Of a stretch of 64,000 nt of DNA, positions 8,815-16,654 are shown piece after piece. The position numbers and the translations under genes were made by a program. The notes below the pieces were generated by a model. That model was not told the origin of the DNA. It saw only the letters and a program-made list of their open reading frames with translations, and did no database searches. Source of the DNA: Dehalococcoidia bacterium (lineage in GTDB: Bacteria; Chloroflexota; Dehalococcoidia; UBA2979); assembly GCA_009692685.1 (NCBI GenBank), contig SHYS01000003.1, forward strand, positions 62,001 to 126,000, in the 5' to 3' direction. The number at the start of each line of letters is the position of its first letter. Position 1 is the stretch's first letter.

Positions 8815-9345
8815 GTGACCGCACGTCGCAGCTCGAGGACTGGTAAGCAGCAGGCGCTCTCCCACGTAGATGCCGAGGGCAACGCCCGCATGGTCGACGT
8901 CTCCGCGAAGGCAACCACTGTGCGCGAGGCGACGGCGCGAGGACGCGTCGTGATGCTGCCCGGGACGCTGGCGCAGATCGTGGAAGGCCGCCTGCCAAAG
9001 GGTGATGTCATCGCGGTAGCACGTATCGCCGGGATCATGGCGGCCAAGCGTACCCACGAGCTGATTCCGCTGTGCCACCCGCTGCCGATTTCCGGCATCG
9101 AGGTGCGCCTCGAACCTGCTGGTGCCATCGAAGGCGACCCGGGAACCGAAGTGGCGCTCGAGATCGAGGCGACGGTACGGACGACGGCGCAAACTGGCGT
9201 GGAGATGGAAGCACTGACGGCGGTGTCGGTGGTGGCGCTCACCGTCTACGACATGTGCAAGGCCGTCGAGCGCGGCATGCGCATCGAGAACGTGCGCCTT
9301 GTCGCCAAGTCCGGCGGCGCTTCCGGCGATTACCGCGCGAGTTAG
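8815..9345 (+). CDS. moaC: Cyclic pyranopterin monophosphate synthase
   Basis: Converts 3',8-cyclo-GTP from MoaA to cyclic pyranopterin monophosphate. It has 176 residues. Family motifs are [37 protein letters not shown] followed by [30 protein letters not shown], and the end [12 protein letters not shown]. The open frame begins earlier inside moaA, but a GTG preceded by GGGAGG seven bases after the moaA stop gives the natural N-terminus. No moaD, moaE or moeA is seen nearby. Confidence 0.96.
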   Translation: MTARRSSRTGKQQALSHVDAEGNARMVDVSAKATTVREATARGRVVMLPGTLAQIVEGRLPKGDVIAVARIAGIMAAKRTHELIPLCHPLPISGIEVRLEPAGAIEGDPGTEVALEIEATVRTTAQTGVEMEALTAVSVVALTVYDMCKAVERGMRIENVRLVAKSGGASGDYRAS

Positions 9346-9390
9346 ATTCACGTACGTCCTAGTCCCGAGGCGCGCGCGGCAGGCCTCGTG

Positions 9391-9396
9391 TACGAT
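9391..9396 (+). promoter_or_regulatory. TACGAT -10 box for proA
   Basis: TACGAT, nine bases, then the proA ATG. No Shine-Dalgarno sequence is visible between them, consistent with leaderless translation. Confidence 0.45.
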
Positions 9397-9405
9397 CATT
9401 GAACT

Positions 9406-10671
9406 ATGGCGATTTCCACCCAATCGGCGGCGGTAGCGAAGGCCGCGCTGGCGAAGCGTGCCAGCCGCCGCATGGCCGCAGTTTCCACGGGCCAGAAGAA
9501 TGAGGCGCTCGAGCGGATCGCCGACGCCCTGATCGAGGAGACGCCTCGCATCCTCAAGGTGAACGCGGACGAGATCGAACGTGCCCGCGCGCGCGGCCTG
9601 ACCGAGTCGTTCGTGGACCGAATGGTGCTCAGCGAGGAGCGCGTGGCCGCTGTCGCGCGCGACGCGCGTGCCGTCGCCGCGCTGCCGGATCCTGTCGGCG
9701 AAGTCATCGACATGGCGACGCGGCCGAACGGCCTGCAGATCGGGCGCATCCGCGTGCCGCTGGGCGTCATCGGCGTGGTGTACGAGTCGCGACCGAACGT
9801 GACCGTCGATATCGCCGCGATCTGCCTGAAGTCGGGTAACGCCGTGGTGCTGCGCTCGGGCTCGGACGCCCACGGCACCTCGTCGGTGCTCGCGGGCATC
9901 GTCGCGCGCGCGGCCGAGGCGTCGGGCCTGCCCGTCGATGCGTTCCAGTTCATTGACTCGACCGACCGCGAAGAGGTTGGCGCCCTGCTGCGCGCCCACG
10001 AGTCGATCGACCTGCTCATCCCTCGAGGTGGGTCGGACCTGATCAAGCGTGTCCGCGACGAGGCGTTGATGCCGGTCGTCACCGGCGGCATCGGCGTGTG
10101 CCACACCTACATCGATGCCGGTGCCGACATCGACATGGCGACGCAGATTGTGGTGAACGCCAAGACCGTGCGGCCCTCGGTGTGCAACGCCCTCGACACC
10201 CTGCTTGTGCACGTCGATGTGGCGGGCGCAGTGCTGCCGCAGCTCGCCGCCGAACTCGGCTCCCGAGGCGTGACGCTGCATGTCGACAGGCGAGCGTCCG
10301 CCCTCGTCGGCGGGGCGACTTCAATGCCAGTCGAGCCCGCGGACTACGACCGCGAGTGGCTCTCCCTCGACTGCTCCGTGCGCGTGGTGGATTCGCTTGA
10401 TGAGGCGATGGCGCACATCGAGGAGCACGGCAGCGGCCATTCGGAGGCCATCGTCACCGAGTCGTACGCGGCGGCTCAGCGCTTCCAGCGGGAGGTCGAT
10501 GCGGCCGCTGTATTCGTGAACGCCTCGACGTACTTTCACGACGGCGGGCAATTTGGGCTTGGCGCGGAGGTCGGCATCTCGACGCAGAAGATGCACGCGC
10601 GCGGCCCGATGGGTCTGCGCGAGCTCACCTCGTACAAGTGGATCGTGCTTGGCAACGGGCAGGTGCGCTAG
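9406..10671 (+). CDS. proA: Gamma-glutamyl phosphate reductase
   Basis: NADPH-dependent reduction of gamma-glutamyl phosphate to glutamate 5-semialdehyde in proline synthesis. It has 421 residues of the aldehyde dehydrogenase superfamily. Motifs include RPNGLQIGRIRVPLGVIGVV, SRPNVTVDIAAICLKSGNAV, PRGGSDLIKRV, and the catalytic Cys in KTVRPSVCNALDTLLVH. Near the end, TYFHDGGQFGLGAEVGISTQ and ARGPMGLRELTSYKW are diagnostic. The partner kinase proB is not in the window. The next gene on this strand, after 75 bases, is a small acidic-tailed protein. Confidence 0.97.
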   Translation: MAISTQSAAVAKAALAKRASRRMAAVSTGQKNEALERIADALIEETPRILKVNADEIERARARGLTESFVDRMVLSEERVAAVARDARAVAALPDPVGEVIDMATRPNGLQIGRIRVPLGVIGVVYESRPNVTVDIAAICLKSGNAVVLRSGSDAHGTSSVLAGIVARAAEASGLPVDAFQFIDSTDREEVGALLRAHESIDLLIPRGGSDLIKRVRDEALMPVVTGGIGVCHTYIDAGADIDMATQIVVNAKTVRPSVCNALDTLLVHVDVAGAVLPQLAAELGSRGVTLHVDRRASALVGGATSMPVEPADYDREWLSLDCSVRVVDSLDEAMAHIEEHGSGHSEAIVTESYAAAQRFQREVDAAAVFVNASTYFHDGGQFGLGAEVGISTQKMHARGPMGLRELTSYKWIVLGNGQVR

Positions 10672-10745
10672 CAGCGTCGCGGTCGTCAGCTCACTCATTC
10701 AGTACATCGATTCGGCGCGCAGCGTCGCAGTTCTGGAGGCGAAAC

Positions 10746-11102
10746 GTGGCCGAGTACAAGTTTGTCCGAGAGGCGCGCACGCCGTATTCGGAGTGTTACA
10801 CGATCGAGGACGACACCCACGCGCTGGGACGAGTCGACCTGCACTTCACCTCGTCGGTCGCGTACGGCACCTTAGTCGTACACGAGGCGATCGCCGACGA
10901 GGAGATCGAGGATCTGATCGGCCAGATCGATGAAGACCTCGTTATGACCGCGGACCCCTACCGCGAAGACCTGGTGATGACGGTCTGGCGAGGCGAAGAG
11001 GTGGGTGTCTTCGCCGACGACTCCGTCGATGATGCTGATGATGCTGATGATGATGATTTCGAGGACGACGACGAGGCCGGCGAGCCCAACGGTCGCGGTT
11101 AA
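10746..11102 (+). CDS. Small protein with an acidic repeat tail, unknown function
   Basis: 118 residues; not assigned to a family. The first 90 residues look like a compact alpha/beta domain (VAEYKFVREARTPYSE, ALGRVDLHFTS, YGTLVVHEAIADEEIEDLI). The C-terminal tail is almost entirely Asp/Glu/Ala. It is encoded by a GAT-rich microsatellite (about 11026-11060) in which GATGATGCT units repeat, so its length may vary between strains. The GTG start is preceded by CTGGAGG. It sits between proA and a HAD phosphatase in the same direction. Confidence 0.8.
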   Translation: MAEYKFVREARTPYSECYTIEDDTHALGRVDLHFTSSVAYGTLVVHEAIADEEIEDLIGQIDEDLVMTADPYREDLVMTVWRGEEVGVFADDSVDDADDADDDDFEDDDEAGEPNGRG

Positions 11103-11141
11103 GCGCCTCCGCGGGCCCGCAGGTCTGTCGATGACACCCCG

Positions 11142-11882
11142 ATGATCCGTGCCGTGCTGCTCGACCTCGACGGCACGCTTATCGACTCGATGGGTGCCTG
11201 GGGTGCCGGGTTTGGCGAAGCGCTGGCGCTCGGCGCAGCGCGCTATCCCGCGCTGGCGGCGCTGGGAGACGGCCCCGCGGCACACATCGAGGTGCTGCGA
11301 CCGCTACTCCAGCAGGCCCATCACGAGGCGGGCGGCGGTGAGTGGAACCAGGACTTCCTCGGCGTGGCGTTCCGGCAGCTACTCGTCCGGTACGCGGAAG
11401 AAGACCCGGCGCTGGCCGAGGAGATGCGCGCTACCTACGAGAGCGCCTGGCCGCGGCACCTGCGCCTGTTTCCGGAGGTGCCCGCGCTCCTTGAGGAGCT
11501 GACGCAGCGGTACCGCCTCGCCATCGTCTCTAACGGCCTCAGCGCTGAGCAACGCCTCAAGATCAGCGCACTCGGTCTCGACCGGCACGTCGAGGTGGCG
11601 GCGATTTCGGAGGAAGTAGGAGCACGCAAGCCCGAGCCCGCGATTTTCCACCACGTGCTCGCAGCCTTCGGCGTGACACCGGCCGAGGCCGTGCACGTTG
11701 GCGACGACTTTCGCGCAGACATCGAAGGTGCGCGGTCCGCAGGGCTGGTGGCAGGCATCTGGGTGAACCGTCCGAGCAATCACGCTATCCAGACCACTCA
11801 GCACGCGGGCGCTCGCGCAGGTGTGGCCCACGTCGAACTCCCGGACCTCACCGGCCTCACTATGCTGATCGACAGCCTGTAG
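11142..11882 (+). CDS. HAD-superfamily hydrolase (phosphoglycolate-phosphatase-like)
   Basis: Haloacid dehalogenase-type phosphatase, 246 residues. Motif I is LLDLDGTLIDS with nucleophile and acid/base Asp residues. Motif II is AIVSNGLS. The motif III lysine is in EEVGARKPEPAIFHHVL. Motif IV is AVHVGDDFRADIEGARSAGL. An alpha-helical cap domain lies between motifs I and II, as in subfamily I (YjjG/Gph-like). The substrate cannot be named from sequence; nucleotide 5'-phosphates or phosphoglycolate are common in this group. Confidence 0.92.
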   Translation: MIRAVLLDLDGTLIDSMGAWGAGFGEALALGAARYPALAALGDGPAAHIEVLRPLLQQAHHEAGGGEWNQDFLGVAFRQLLVRYAEEDPALAEEMRATYESAWPRHLRLFPEVPALLEELTQRYRLAIVSNGLSAEQRLKISALGLDRHVEVAAISEEVGARKPEPAIFHHVLAAFGVTPAEAVHVGDDFRADIEGARSAGLVAGIWVNRPSNHAIQTTQHAGARAGVAHVELPDLTGLTMLIDSL

Positions 11883-11906
11883 CGCCGCCTGTCCAGTCAT
11901 GCGCGG

Positions 11907-12104
11907 TCACGTGCCGCCGCCGCAGGCCGAGTAACCGCAGATCAGGCACAGGTGGCACCCCTCGCCAAAGACGAGTGGCCCCGCGCAGTCGGGACACCGC
12001 GGTCCGTAGGCCGTAACCAGTTTGAGCCGCCGCAGCGCGGGCACGTCGGATGGCGGGCTCGCGAGCACCGCCGTCGCCGGCTCGATAGTCACGGTGTAGG
12101 GCAT
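11907..12104 (-). CDS. Stand-alone zinc ribbon resembling the NrdJ C-terminal ribbon
   Basis: 65 residues. Two Cys pairs, PRCPDCAGPLVF and HLCLICGYSACGGG, form a zinc ribbon. They resemble the extreme C-terminal ribbon of adenosylcobalamin-dependent ribonucleotide reductases (NrdJ), which helps re-reduce the active site. Here the ribbon is encoded alone behind a 35-residue N-terminal segment. It has its own promoter (TTGACT-18-TAGTCT) and a strong CTGGAGG ribosome site, so it is probably a real short gene. The NrdJ link is by motif resemblance only; a generic zinc-ribbon protein is the alternative. Confidence 0.8.
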   Translation of the reverse strand: MPYTVTIEPATAVLASPPSDVPALRRLKLVTAYGPRCPDCAGPLVFGEGCHLCLICGYSACGGGT

Positions 12105-12144
12105 CGTAGGGACCTCCAGAAACAGAACTAACGGTCTGATATGG

Positions 12145-12174
12145 AGACTAGTAAGAACGTATGTACGAAGTCAA
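12145..12174 (-). promoter_or_regulatory. Promoter for the zinc-ribbon gene
   Basis: On the minus strand, TTGACT (12169-12174), an 18-base spacer and TAGTCT (12145-12150). This is one of the few near-consensus -35/-10 pairs in the window. The leader of about 40 bases includes CTGGAGG before the ATG. Confidence 0.6.
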
Positions 12175-12204
12175 GTGGTGATTGGCGCAATCCGAGGAGT
12201 GTCG

Positions 12205-12981
12205 TTACCGCCCAGTGAGGGCCAGGGCGATGTGCTCTAGGACGTCGGCTGGCAGCGGTGCCACGCGCGACGCCTCTGCGTTCTCGCGTGCCTGCTCGAT
12301 CGTCCGGGGCCCGGCGACCACGGCGCTGAGTCGCAGATCGGAGAGTGCCCAGGCGATCGCAGCCTGCGGAACTGACCGCGCCGGGCCGTCGAGGACGAAG
12401 CTCAGCGTCTCCAGCAGTGCCGCGTCGGAGGCCAGCGTTCCGCCGGCCAGCGGCGAACAGGCGATGACGCCGACATCGGCGTGCTGCGCGGCCATGAGTA
12501 CCGCGTCGGCGCCGGAAGGTGCGCGCAGCTCCAGGGCGCTCAGGCTCACCTGGACCACGTCAACGCCACCTTCGAGGATCGCGGCGAGCGCCTCGGCAGG
12601 ATCGCCGGCGGCGAGTCCGGCTGTGCGTGTCAGGCCGGCGAAGGCGAGCGCCTGCACGTCACCGATCGAGGCAGCACCAGCGGCCAGGTAGCAGTCGAAA
12701 TAGTCGAGCCCCATGGCGGCGAGGGCCGCCTCTGCCCCCCCGCGAGCGCCGTCGCCGACGCCGACAACGATCAGTTGCGTGCGCAGCCCGCGGAGAACCG
12801 ACGCGATGGCGGCGAGCTGAGCCTCGACGCGAGTATCCACCTCGATGATGTTCGAGCCGCCTGCGACGGCGGCAAGCAGTACCTCGGAGGCCGCGGTGGG
12901 CGGGAGCGCAGCGAGCGCGTCGAGACCGACGCCGACCTCCGCCGCCATGAAATTCGCACGGCCGAGCCGTCGGTACTGCAT
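12205..12981 (-). CDS. Aldo/keto reductase-family protein
   Basis: 258 residues. It starts MQYRRLGRANFMAAEVGVG, the common opening of this family (YRRLGRTG.xVS). It continues through a TIM-barrel pattern with LDYFDCYLAAGA, DVVQVSLSALELRA, VGVIACSPLAGG and AIAWALSDLRLSAVVAGPRT, the last being the NADP-binding end. The usual catalytic Asp-Tyr-Lys-His set is not clearly preserved: FDCY stands where the Tyr/His loop is expected, and no clear GxxYG is seen. Activity is therefore uncertain. The start was chosen at the ATG preceded by GAGG; the open frame runs further upstream, across the divergent small gene at 13033. Confidence 0.8.
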   Translation of the reverse strand: MQYRRLGRANFMAAEVGVGLDALAALPPTAASEVLLAAVAGGSNIIEVDTRVEAQLAAIASVLRGLRTQLIVVGVGDGARGGAEAALAAMGLDYFDCYLAAGAASIGDVQALAFAGLTRTAGLAAGDPAEALAAILEGGVDVVQVSLSALELRAPSGADAVLMAAQHADVGVIACSPLAGGTLASDAALLETLSFVLDGPARSVPQAAIAWALSDLRLSAVVAGPRTIEQARENAEASRVAPLPADVLEHIALALTGR

Positions 12982-13020
12982 ACGTTCCTCATTCCGAAGT
13001 GTCGCGGCGGGGAGGTGCCG

Positions 13021-13026
13021 TAGGAT
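13021..13026 (+). promoter_or_regulatory. TAGGAT -10 box for the 60-residue membrane protein
   Basis: TAGGAT, six bases, then ATG at 13033, which is the window-wide leaderless spacing. Confidence 0.45.
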
Positions 13027-13032
13027 GCTGCC

Positions 13033-13215
13033 ATGTCTACGGCATTGCGTCTCCTCCTGTACGTCGGGCTCGTTATCGCGGTGGCTCTGATGGCCGTGCA
13101 GCCGACGCGCTTGCGCTGGATGAGCCGACGCCTGAGGCTGGTTGGATTCGTCTATGTAGCTACGGTGCTGATCTCGGCGGCGCTTCGCGCGCTGGGCACT
13201 GTGGACTGGTTCTGA
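13033..13215 (+). CDS. Small two-helix membrane protein
   Basis: 60 residues with two hydrophobic stretches (about 6-23, LRLLLYVGLVIAVALMAV, and about 36-53, LVGFVYVATVLISAALRA) joined by a short Arg-rich loop (TRLRWMSRRLR). The stop is nine bases before the glycerate kinase start, so the two are probably co-transcribed from the TAGGAT box. The positive loop predicts that it faces the cytoplasm. No family recognised. Confidence 0.7.
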   Translation: MSTALRLLLYVGLVIAVALMAVQPTRLRWMSRRLRLVGFVYVATVLISAALRALGTVDWF

Positions 13216-13224
13216 GGAGCGGTC

Positions 13225-14343
13225 GTGCGCATTCTGGTCTGCCCGCAAGAGTTCAAGGGTTCGCTCACAGTGCACGAGGCGACGGCCGCCATCGCTGCCG
13301 GACTGCGCCGCGCCCTGCCTGATTCAGAGGTCATTGAGGCGCCGATGGCCGACGGTGGCCCTGGGACGCTTGAGGTGCTGCGCGCGGCGCGCCACGGCCA
13401 GCTCGTCACCGGCAGTTACCTAGGCGCCATGGGCGAGCCAGTCGAGGCAGCGTTCGCGCTGTTGCCCGCCGGCGACGGTGCGCCCGTGACCGCCGTCATC
13501 GAGGCAGCGGCGACCATCGGACTGTCGCTCGTGCCGCCGCAACAGCGGGACCCTGGCGACGCGACCAGCTACGGCGTGGGTGAGCAGATCGCCGAAGCAC
13601 TGCGCCGCGGCGCGCGTCGGATCATCGTCGGTTCCGGCGGGACCGCCACCAACGATGGCGGCGCGGGGGCGGTGCAGGCGCTCGGCCTGCGACTCCTCGA
13701 CGGCCGCGGTCACGACCTGCCACACGGACCGCTGGGTCTGCACTGGCTGAGTCGCATCGATGCGAGTGGAGTGGCCGCCGGACTCGCGGAGACCCAGGTG
13801 GTCATCGCCGCCGACGTCACTAATCCGCTGCTCGGCCTCGAGGGCGCTACCACCGTCTTTGGGCCGCAGAAGGGCGTGACCTTCGCGCACGCCCACCGCA
13901 TCGAGGGCGCGCTCAAGCACTGGGCCAAGATCTGCAGCAGGGACCTCGGCGTCGACGTCGCGGGGCTCGAGGGCGGCGGCGCTGGGGGCGGCCTCGCCGC
14001 TGGCCTTGCGGCGGCGTGCCACGCCTCCATCGGATCAGGCGCCAGCGTGGTTGCTGAGGCGATCGGCCTGCGCGCGCTCATCGAGGGCTGCGACGTGGTG
14101 ATCACCGGCGAAGGCCAGATCGATCCACAGACCTCTCGTGGCAAGACCGTGGCGTACGTTGCGGCGCTCGCCGGGGAGCTAGGAAAGCCGTGCTACGCCG
14201 TCGCCGGCCGGGTGATCGAACGCCTCGATGGCCTCGCGGACGTCGAAGAGTCCGGCGCGAGCTTCACGCAGGACGAAGCGATCTCTCGCGGCGCGTTGCT
14301 GGTGGAAGCTGCTGCCGAGCGGCTCGCGCGCCGTCTGCCGTAG
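13225..14343 (+). CDS. Glycerate kinase (GarK/GlxK type)
   Basis: Phosphorylates D-glycerate with ATP, feeding glycerate into lower glycolysis. It has 372 residues, the normal length for this fold. Family motifs are MRILVCPQEFKGSLTVHEA (substrate site near the N-terminus), APMADGGPGTLEVL, IIVGSGGTATNDGGAGAVQA, and DVVITGEGQIDPQTSRGKTV near the C-terminus. GarK/GlxK enzymes usually give 2-phosphoglycerate; the product here is inferred. CPQEFKGS replaces the more common PDSFKGS. The start is GTG, close behind the small membrane protein. Confidence 0.94.
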   Translation: MRILVCPQEFKGSLTVHEATAAIAAGLRRALPDSEVIEAPMADGGPGTLEVLRAARHGQLVTGSYLGAMGEPVEAAFALLPAGDGAPVTAVIEAAATIGLSLVPPQQRDPGDATSYGVGEQIAEALRRGARRIIVGSGGTATNDGGAGAVQALGLRLLDGRGHDLPHGPLGLHWLSRIDASGVAAGLAETQVVIAADVTNPLLGLEGATTVFGPQKGVTFAHAHRIEGALKHWAKICSRDLGVDVAGLEGGGAGGGLAAGLAAACHASIGSGASVVAEAIGLRALIEGCDVVITGEGQIDPQTSRGKTVAYVAALAGELGKPCYAVAGRVIERLDGLADVEESGASFTQDEAISRGALLVEAAAERLARRLP

Positions 14344-14469
14344 CGCTTCGTGGCAAGGGATCATCGGCAGGCCGCTGGTCGCCGATAGAGATCGCGCGCA
14401 GAACCAACGAAGTTCTTACGAACCCTCAATGCACCGCGCCGGACCCTGTCGTGGGGATCAGGGGGCAAC

Positions 14470-14691
14470 GTGCTTTACGTGGGAGCGCCGCAGATCGTCG
14501 CGGCGAGCTACGCCATCATCGGCTGGCACATGGTCCTGATGGGGACCGCGCTCGGGCTGCTGAGTGCGCACTTCGCCACACAGGGCGAGCTTGCTGCGTT
14601 GGTGCCGCTGCCGCTCATGATGGTGGCGTTCGGGATCGGCACCTACTCACTGCGCCAGGCTGCGTGGGCGCTCCGCTCCGTGATGCGGTAA
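14470..14691 (+). CDS. Small membrane protein
   Basis: 73 residues, with two hydrophobic segments (about 9-34, VAASYAIIGWHMVLMGTALG and onward, and about 41-60). The GTG start follows GGGGG at good spacing. No family recognised. It is preceded by a 126-base gap with no obvious features and followed by 181 bases containing TAAACT (14834), a possible -10 for the next gene. Confidence 0.6.
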   Translation: MLYVGAPQIVAASYAIIGWHMVLMGTALGLLSAHFATQGELAALVPLPLMMVAFGIGTYSLRQAAWALRSVMR

Positions 14692-14872
14692 GCGCCTCGA
14701 CTAGCACCCGAATACCCCGTTTGCTGGCCACTATGCCGAACACGCTCGGACGCCGTTCATGTTCTCCAGTTCGTGGCCGCCGACGGCCGATGAGCCCGGC
14801 CCCGGCGCACTCGCCGACGCGTCAGCGGCGGGCTAAACTCACTCTCCAACAATCGCTGAAGCGGGGGCGAAA

Positions 14873-15634
14873 ATGCCGGATCTCGAGGGCCGAACGGCGC
14901 TGGTGACGGGCGCGGGGCGCGGCATCGGCGCGGCGATCGCGCTCGGGCTTGCTGAGGCGGGTGCGGACGTCGCGATCAACTACGCACGTGACGCCATGAG
15001 CGCCGGGCAGGGCGCCGAGGCCGCGCGCGCCCTCGGGCGGAAGGCAGAGATCTTCCAGGGTGACGTTTCCGACTACGCGCAATGCGAGGCGCTGGTTGCG
15101 GCCGTCCTGAAGGACTTCGGCAAGATCGACATTCTCATCAACAACGCGGGCATCGCTTCGCGGGGCAATGTCATCGTCGACACCGACCCGGCCGAAATGG
15201 AGCGGGTGGTGCGGTTGCACGCTTTTGGCTCGTTCAACATGAGTCAGCTCGTCATCCCACAGATGCGAGAGCAGCCTCGAGGCGACATCGTCATGATTTC
15301 GTCCGGTGCGGCCCTGAGCCTCAGCGCGCGAGGCGGCCCGTACAACATGGCGAAGGCAGCCATGGAGGCACTCGCGCAGACCCTCGCCAAGGAGGAGCGC
15401 GCGAACGGCATCCACGTGAACGTGGTCGGCCCCGGGCTTGTCGACACGGAGATGGGGCGCCGCCTTGTGCGGGCCACACGAGGGGTGACGGATATCAGGG
15501 AGATGGATGCCACGTCGCCGTTCGGCTTCGTCTGCCAGCCCGAGGACATCGCCAACATGGTCGTCTTTCTGTGCGGGCCCGGCGCGCGCTACGTGACTAA
15601 CCAGCGCATCTACGTCAACGGCGGCGGCTTCTAA
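14873..15634 (+). CDS. Short-chain dehydrogenase/reductase
   Basis: NAD(P)-dependent oxidoreductase with a Rossmann fold, 253 residues. The cofactor loop is ALVTGAGRGIGAAIALGLAE; the stabilising NNAG is in ILINNAGIASRGN. The catalytic Ser is in VMISSGAALSLS and the YxxxK motif is PYNMAKAA. The substrate is not predictable. The stop lies three bases before the class II aldolase start, so the two were probably an operon acting on related sugar or hydroxy-acid intermediates. Confidence 0.93.
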   Translation: MPDLEGRTALVTGAGRGIGAAIALGLAEAGADVAINYARDAMSAGQGAEAARALGRKAEIFQGDVSDYAQCEALVAAVLKDFGKIDILINNAGIASRGNVIVDTDPAEMERVVRLHAFGSFNMSQLVIPQMREQPRGDIVMISSGAALSLSARGGPYNMAKAAMEALAQTLAKEERANGIHVNVVGPGLVDTEMGRRLVRATRGVTDIREMDATSPFGFVCQPEDIANMVVFLCGPGARYVTNQRIYVNGGGF

Positions 15635-15637
15635 CCG

Positions 15638-16649
15638 ATGACCGCGCCCAGCCTCGATGCGTGGCGCGGTCCGGTCGTGGAGGTTGGGCGCGACCTGTAC
15701 GCGCGCGGCCTGGTCAGCTCGCACGGCGGCAGCCTGTCCGTGCGGCGTCATGCTGGCGGGGCGCTGATCACCGCGACGGGCGCGATGCTGGGCCACCTCG
15801 AGGCGTCGACGCTGGTCGCCGTCGACGAGAGCGGCGCACTCGTGCAGGACGGCGCGGCAGCGCCGTCCTGCGAACACGGCGATCCACCTCGCGATTTACA
15901 CCGCGCACCCGGGGGCCGGCGCGGTGCTGCACGCCCATCCGCCGTACGCAATCGGACGTTCGTTGGTCCTCGAAGGCGCCGCGCTGCATCCCGTGAACTT
16001 CGAAGGTCGACTCATCCTCGGGTCCATCCCGATCATCTCGGTGGGAGAACGCGAGGCGCCCGCGGAGATTGCCGAGGCGCTGGGGCGCGCGCCGATCGTG
16101 ATCGTGCGCTGGCACGGCACGTTCGCGATGGCGGGCGACCTGTGGCAGGCGCTGAATTACACCACCACTCTCGAGGAGTCGGCGCAGATCCTGACCATCG
16201 CGCGCGACGGGCTCCTCTCTTCGGAGGGCGTGCCGCTGCCCCGCGCCACGTTGCTCGCGCTGGAGCGTGAGGCGCACGCCCACTGGCTGGAGGTCGTGGA
16301 GCGCACGTTGCCGACGGCAGTGCGGTCGGATGGCTGGACCCACAAGGACGTCGTCGCGCATGTCGCCGCGTGGCACGCCTTCGCCGTGCGGCGGCTACGG
16401 CAGATCGAGCTGGGCGAGCCGCGCGAGTCGGTCGATGGGGACGCGCTGAACGCCCATGTCAAGGCGCACATCGAGGGCGTGCCCTGGGCGACGGTGCTCA
16501 ACGAGGCGAAACAGGCGTACACGGCCTTCCTGGCCGCGATCGAGGCGGCACCGACCGCGGTGCTGGAGGGGGATGACGGGTGCGGCACCTTCGTCATCAC
16601 TGCGAACGGCTTCGGCCATTACGCCGAGCATCTGCGGGACTGCGAGTAG
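15638..16649 (+). pseudogene. Class II aldolase/adducin-family protein fused to a DinB-like domain, frameshifted
   Basis: The first frame gives the class II aldolase N-terminus (VGRDLYARGLVSSHGGSLSV, then LVQDGAAAPSCE). An extra base near 15875 breaks the frame. The next frame resumes exactly with TAIHLAIYTAHPGAGAVLHA and continues with HPPYAIGRSLVLEG and RWHGTFAMAGDLWQAL. The zinc-ligand histidines (HAH and the later WHG) are therefore in the second frame. After about residue 200, a second domain (GWTHKDVVAHVAAWHAFAVR ... ANGFGHYAEHLRDCE) resembles the DinB/maleylpyruvate isomerase N-terminal fold. If the inserted C is a sequencing error, this is an intact two-domain protein of about 337 residues. 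Confidence 0.8.
15847..15868 (+). other. Perfect hairpin just before the aldolase frameshift
   Basis: GGACGGCGC and GCGCCGTCC form a perfect 9-bp stem around GGCA. The frame of the aldolase gene breaks six to eight bases after it. Such GC hairpins promote both replication slippage and sequencing errors. Confidence 0.7.
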
Positions 16650-16654
16650 CGGGG

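Noticed and set aside
8704..10281. A 525-codon minus-strand frame across moaC and proA
   Set aside because: Antisense to two well-recognised genes; His/Arg-rich without motifs.
15860..15880. Programmed frameshift in the aldolase gene
   Set aside because: No slippery heptamer or nearby stop or ribosome-site stimulator as in known cases. A simple one-base insertion beside a hairpin is more likely.
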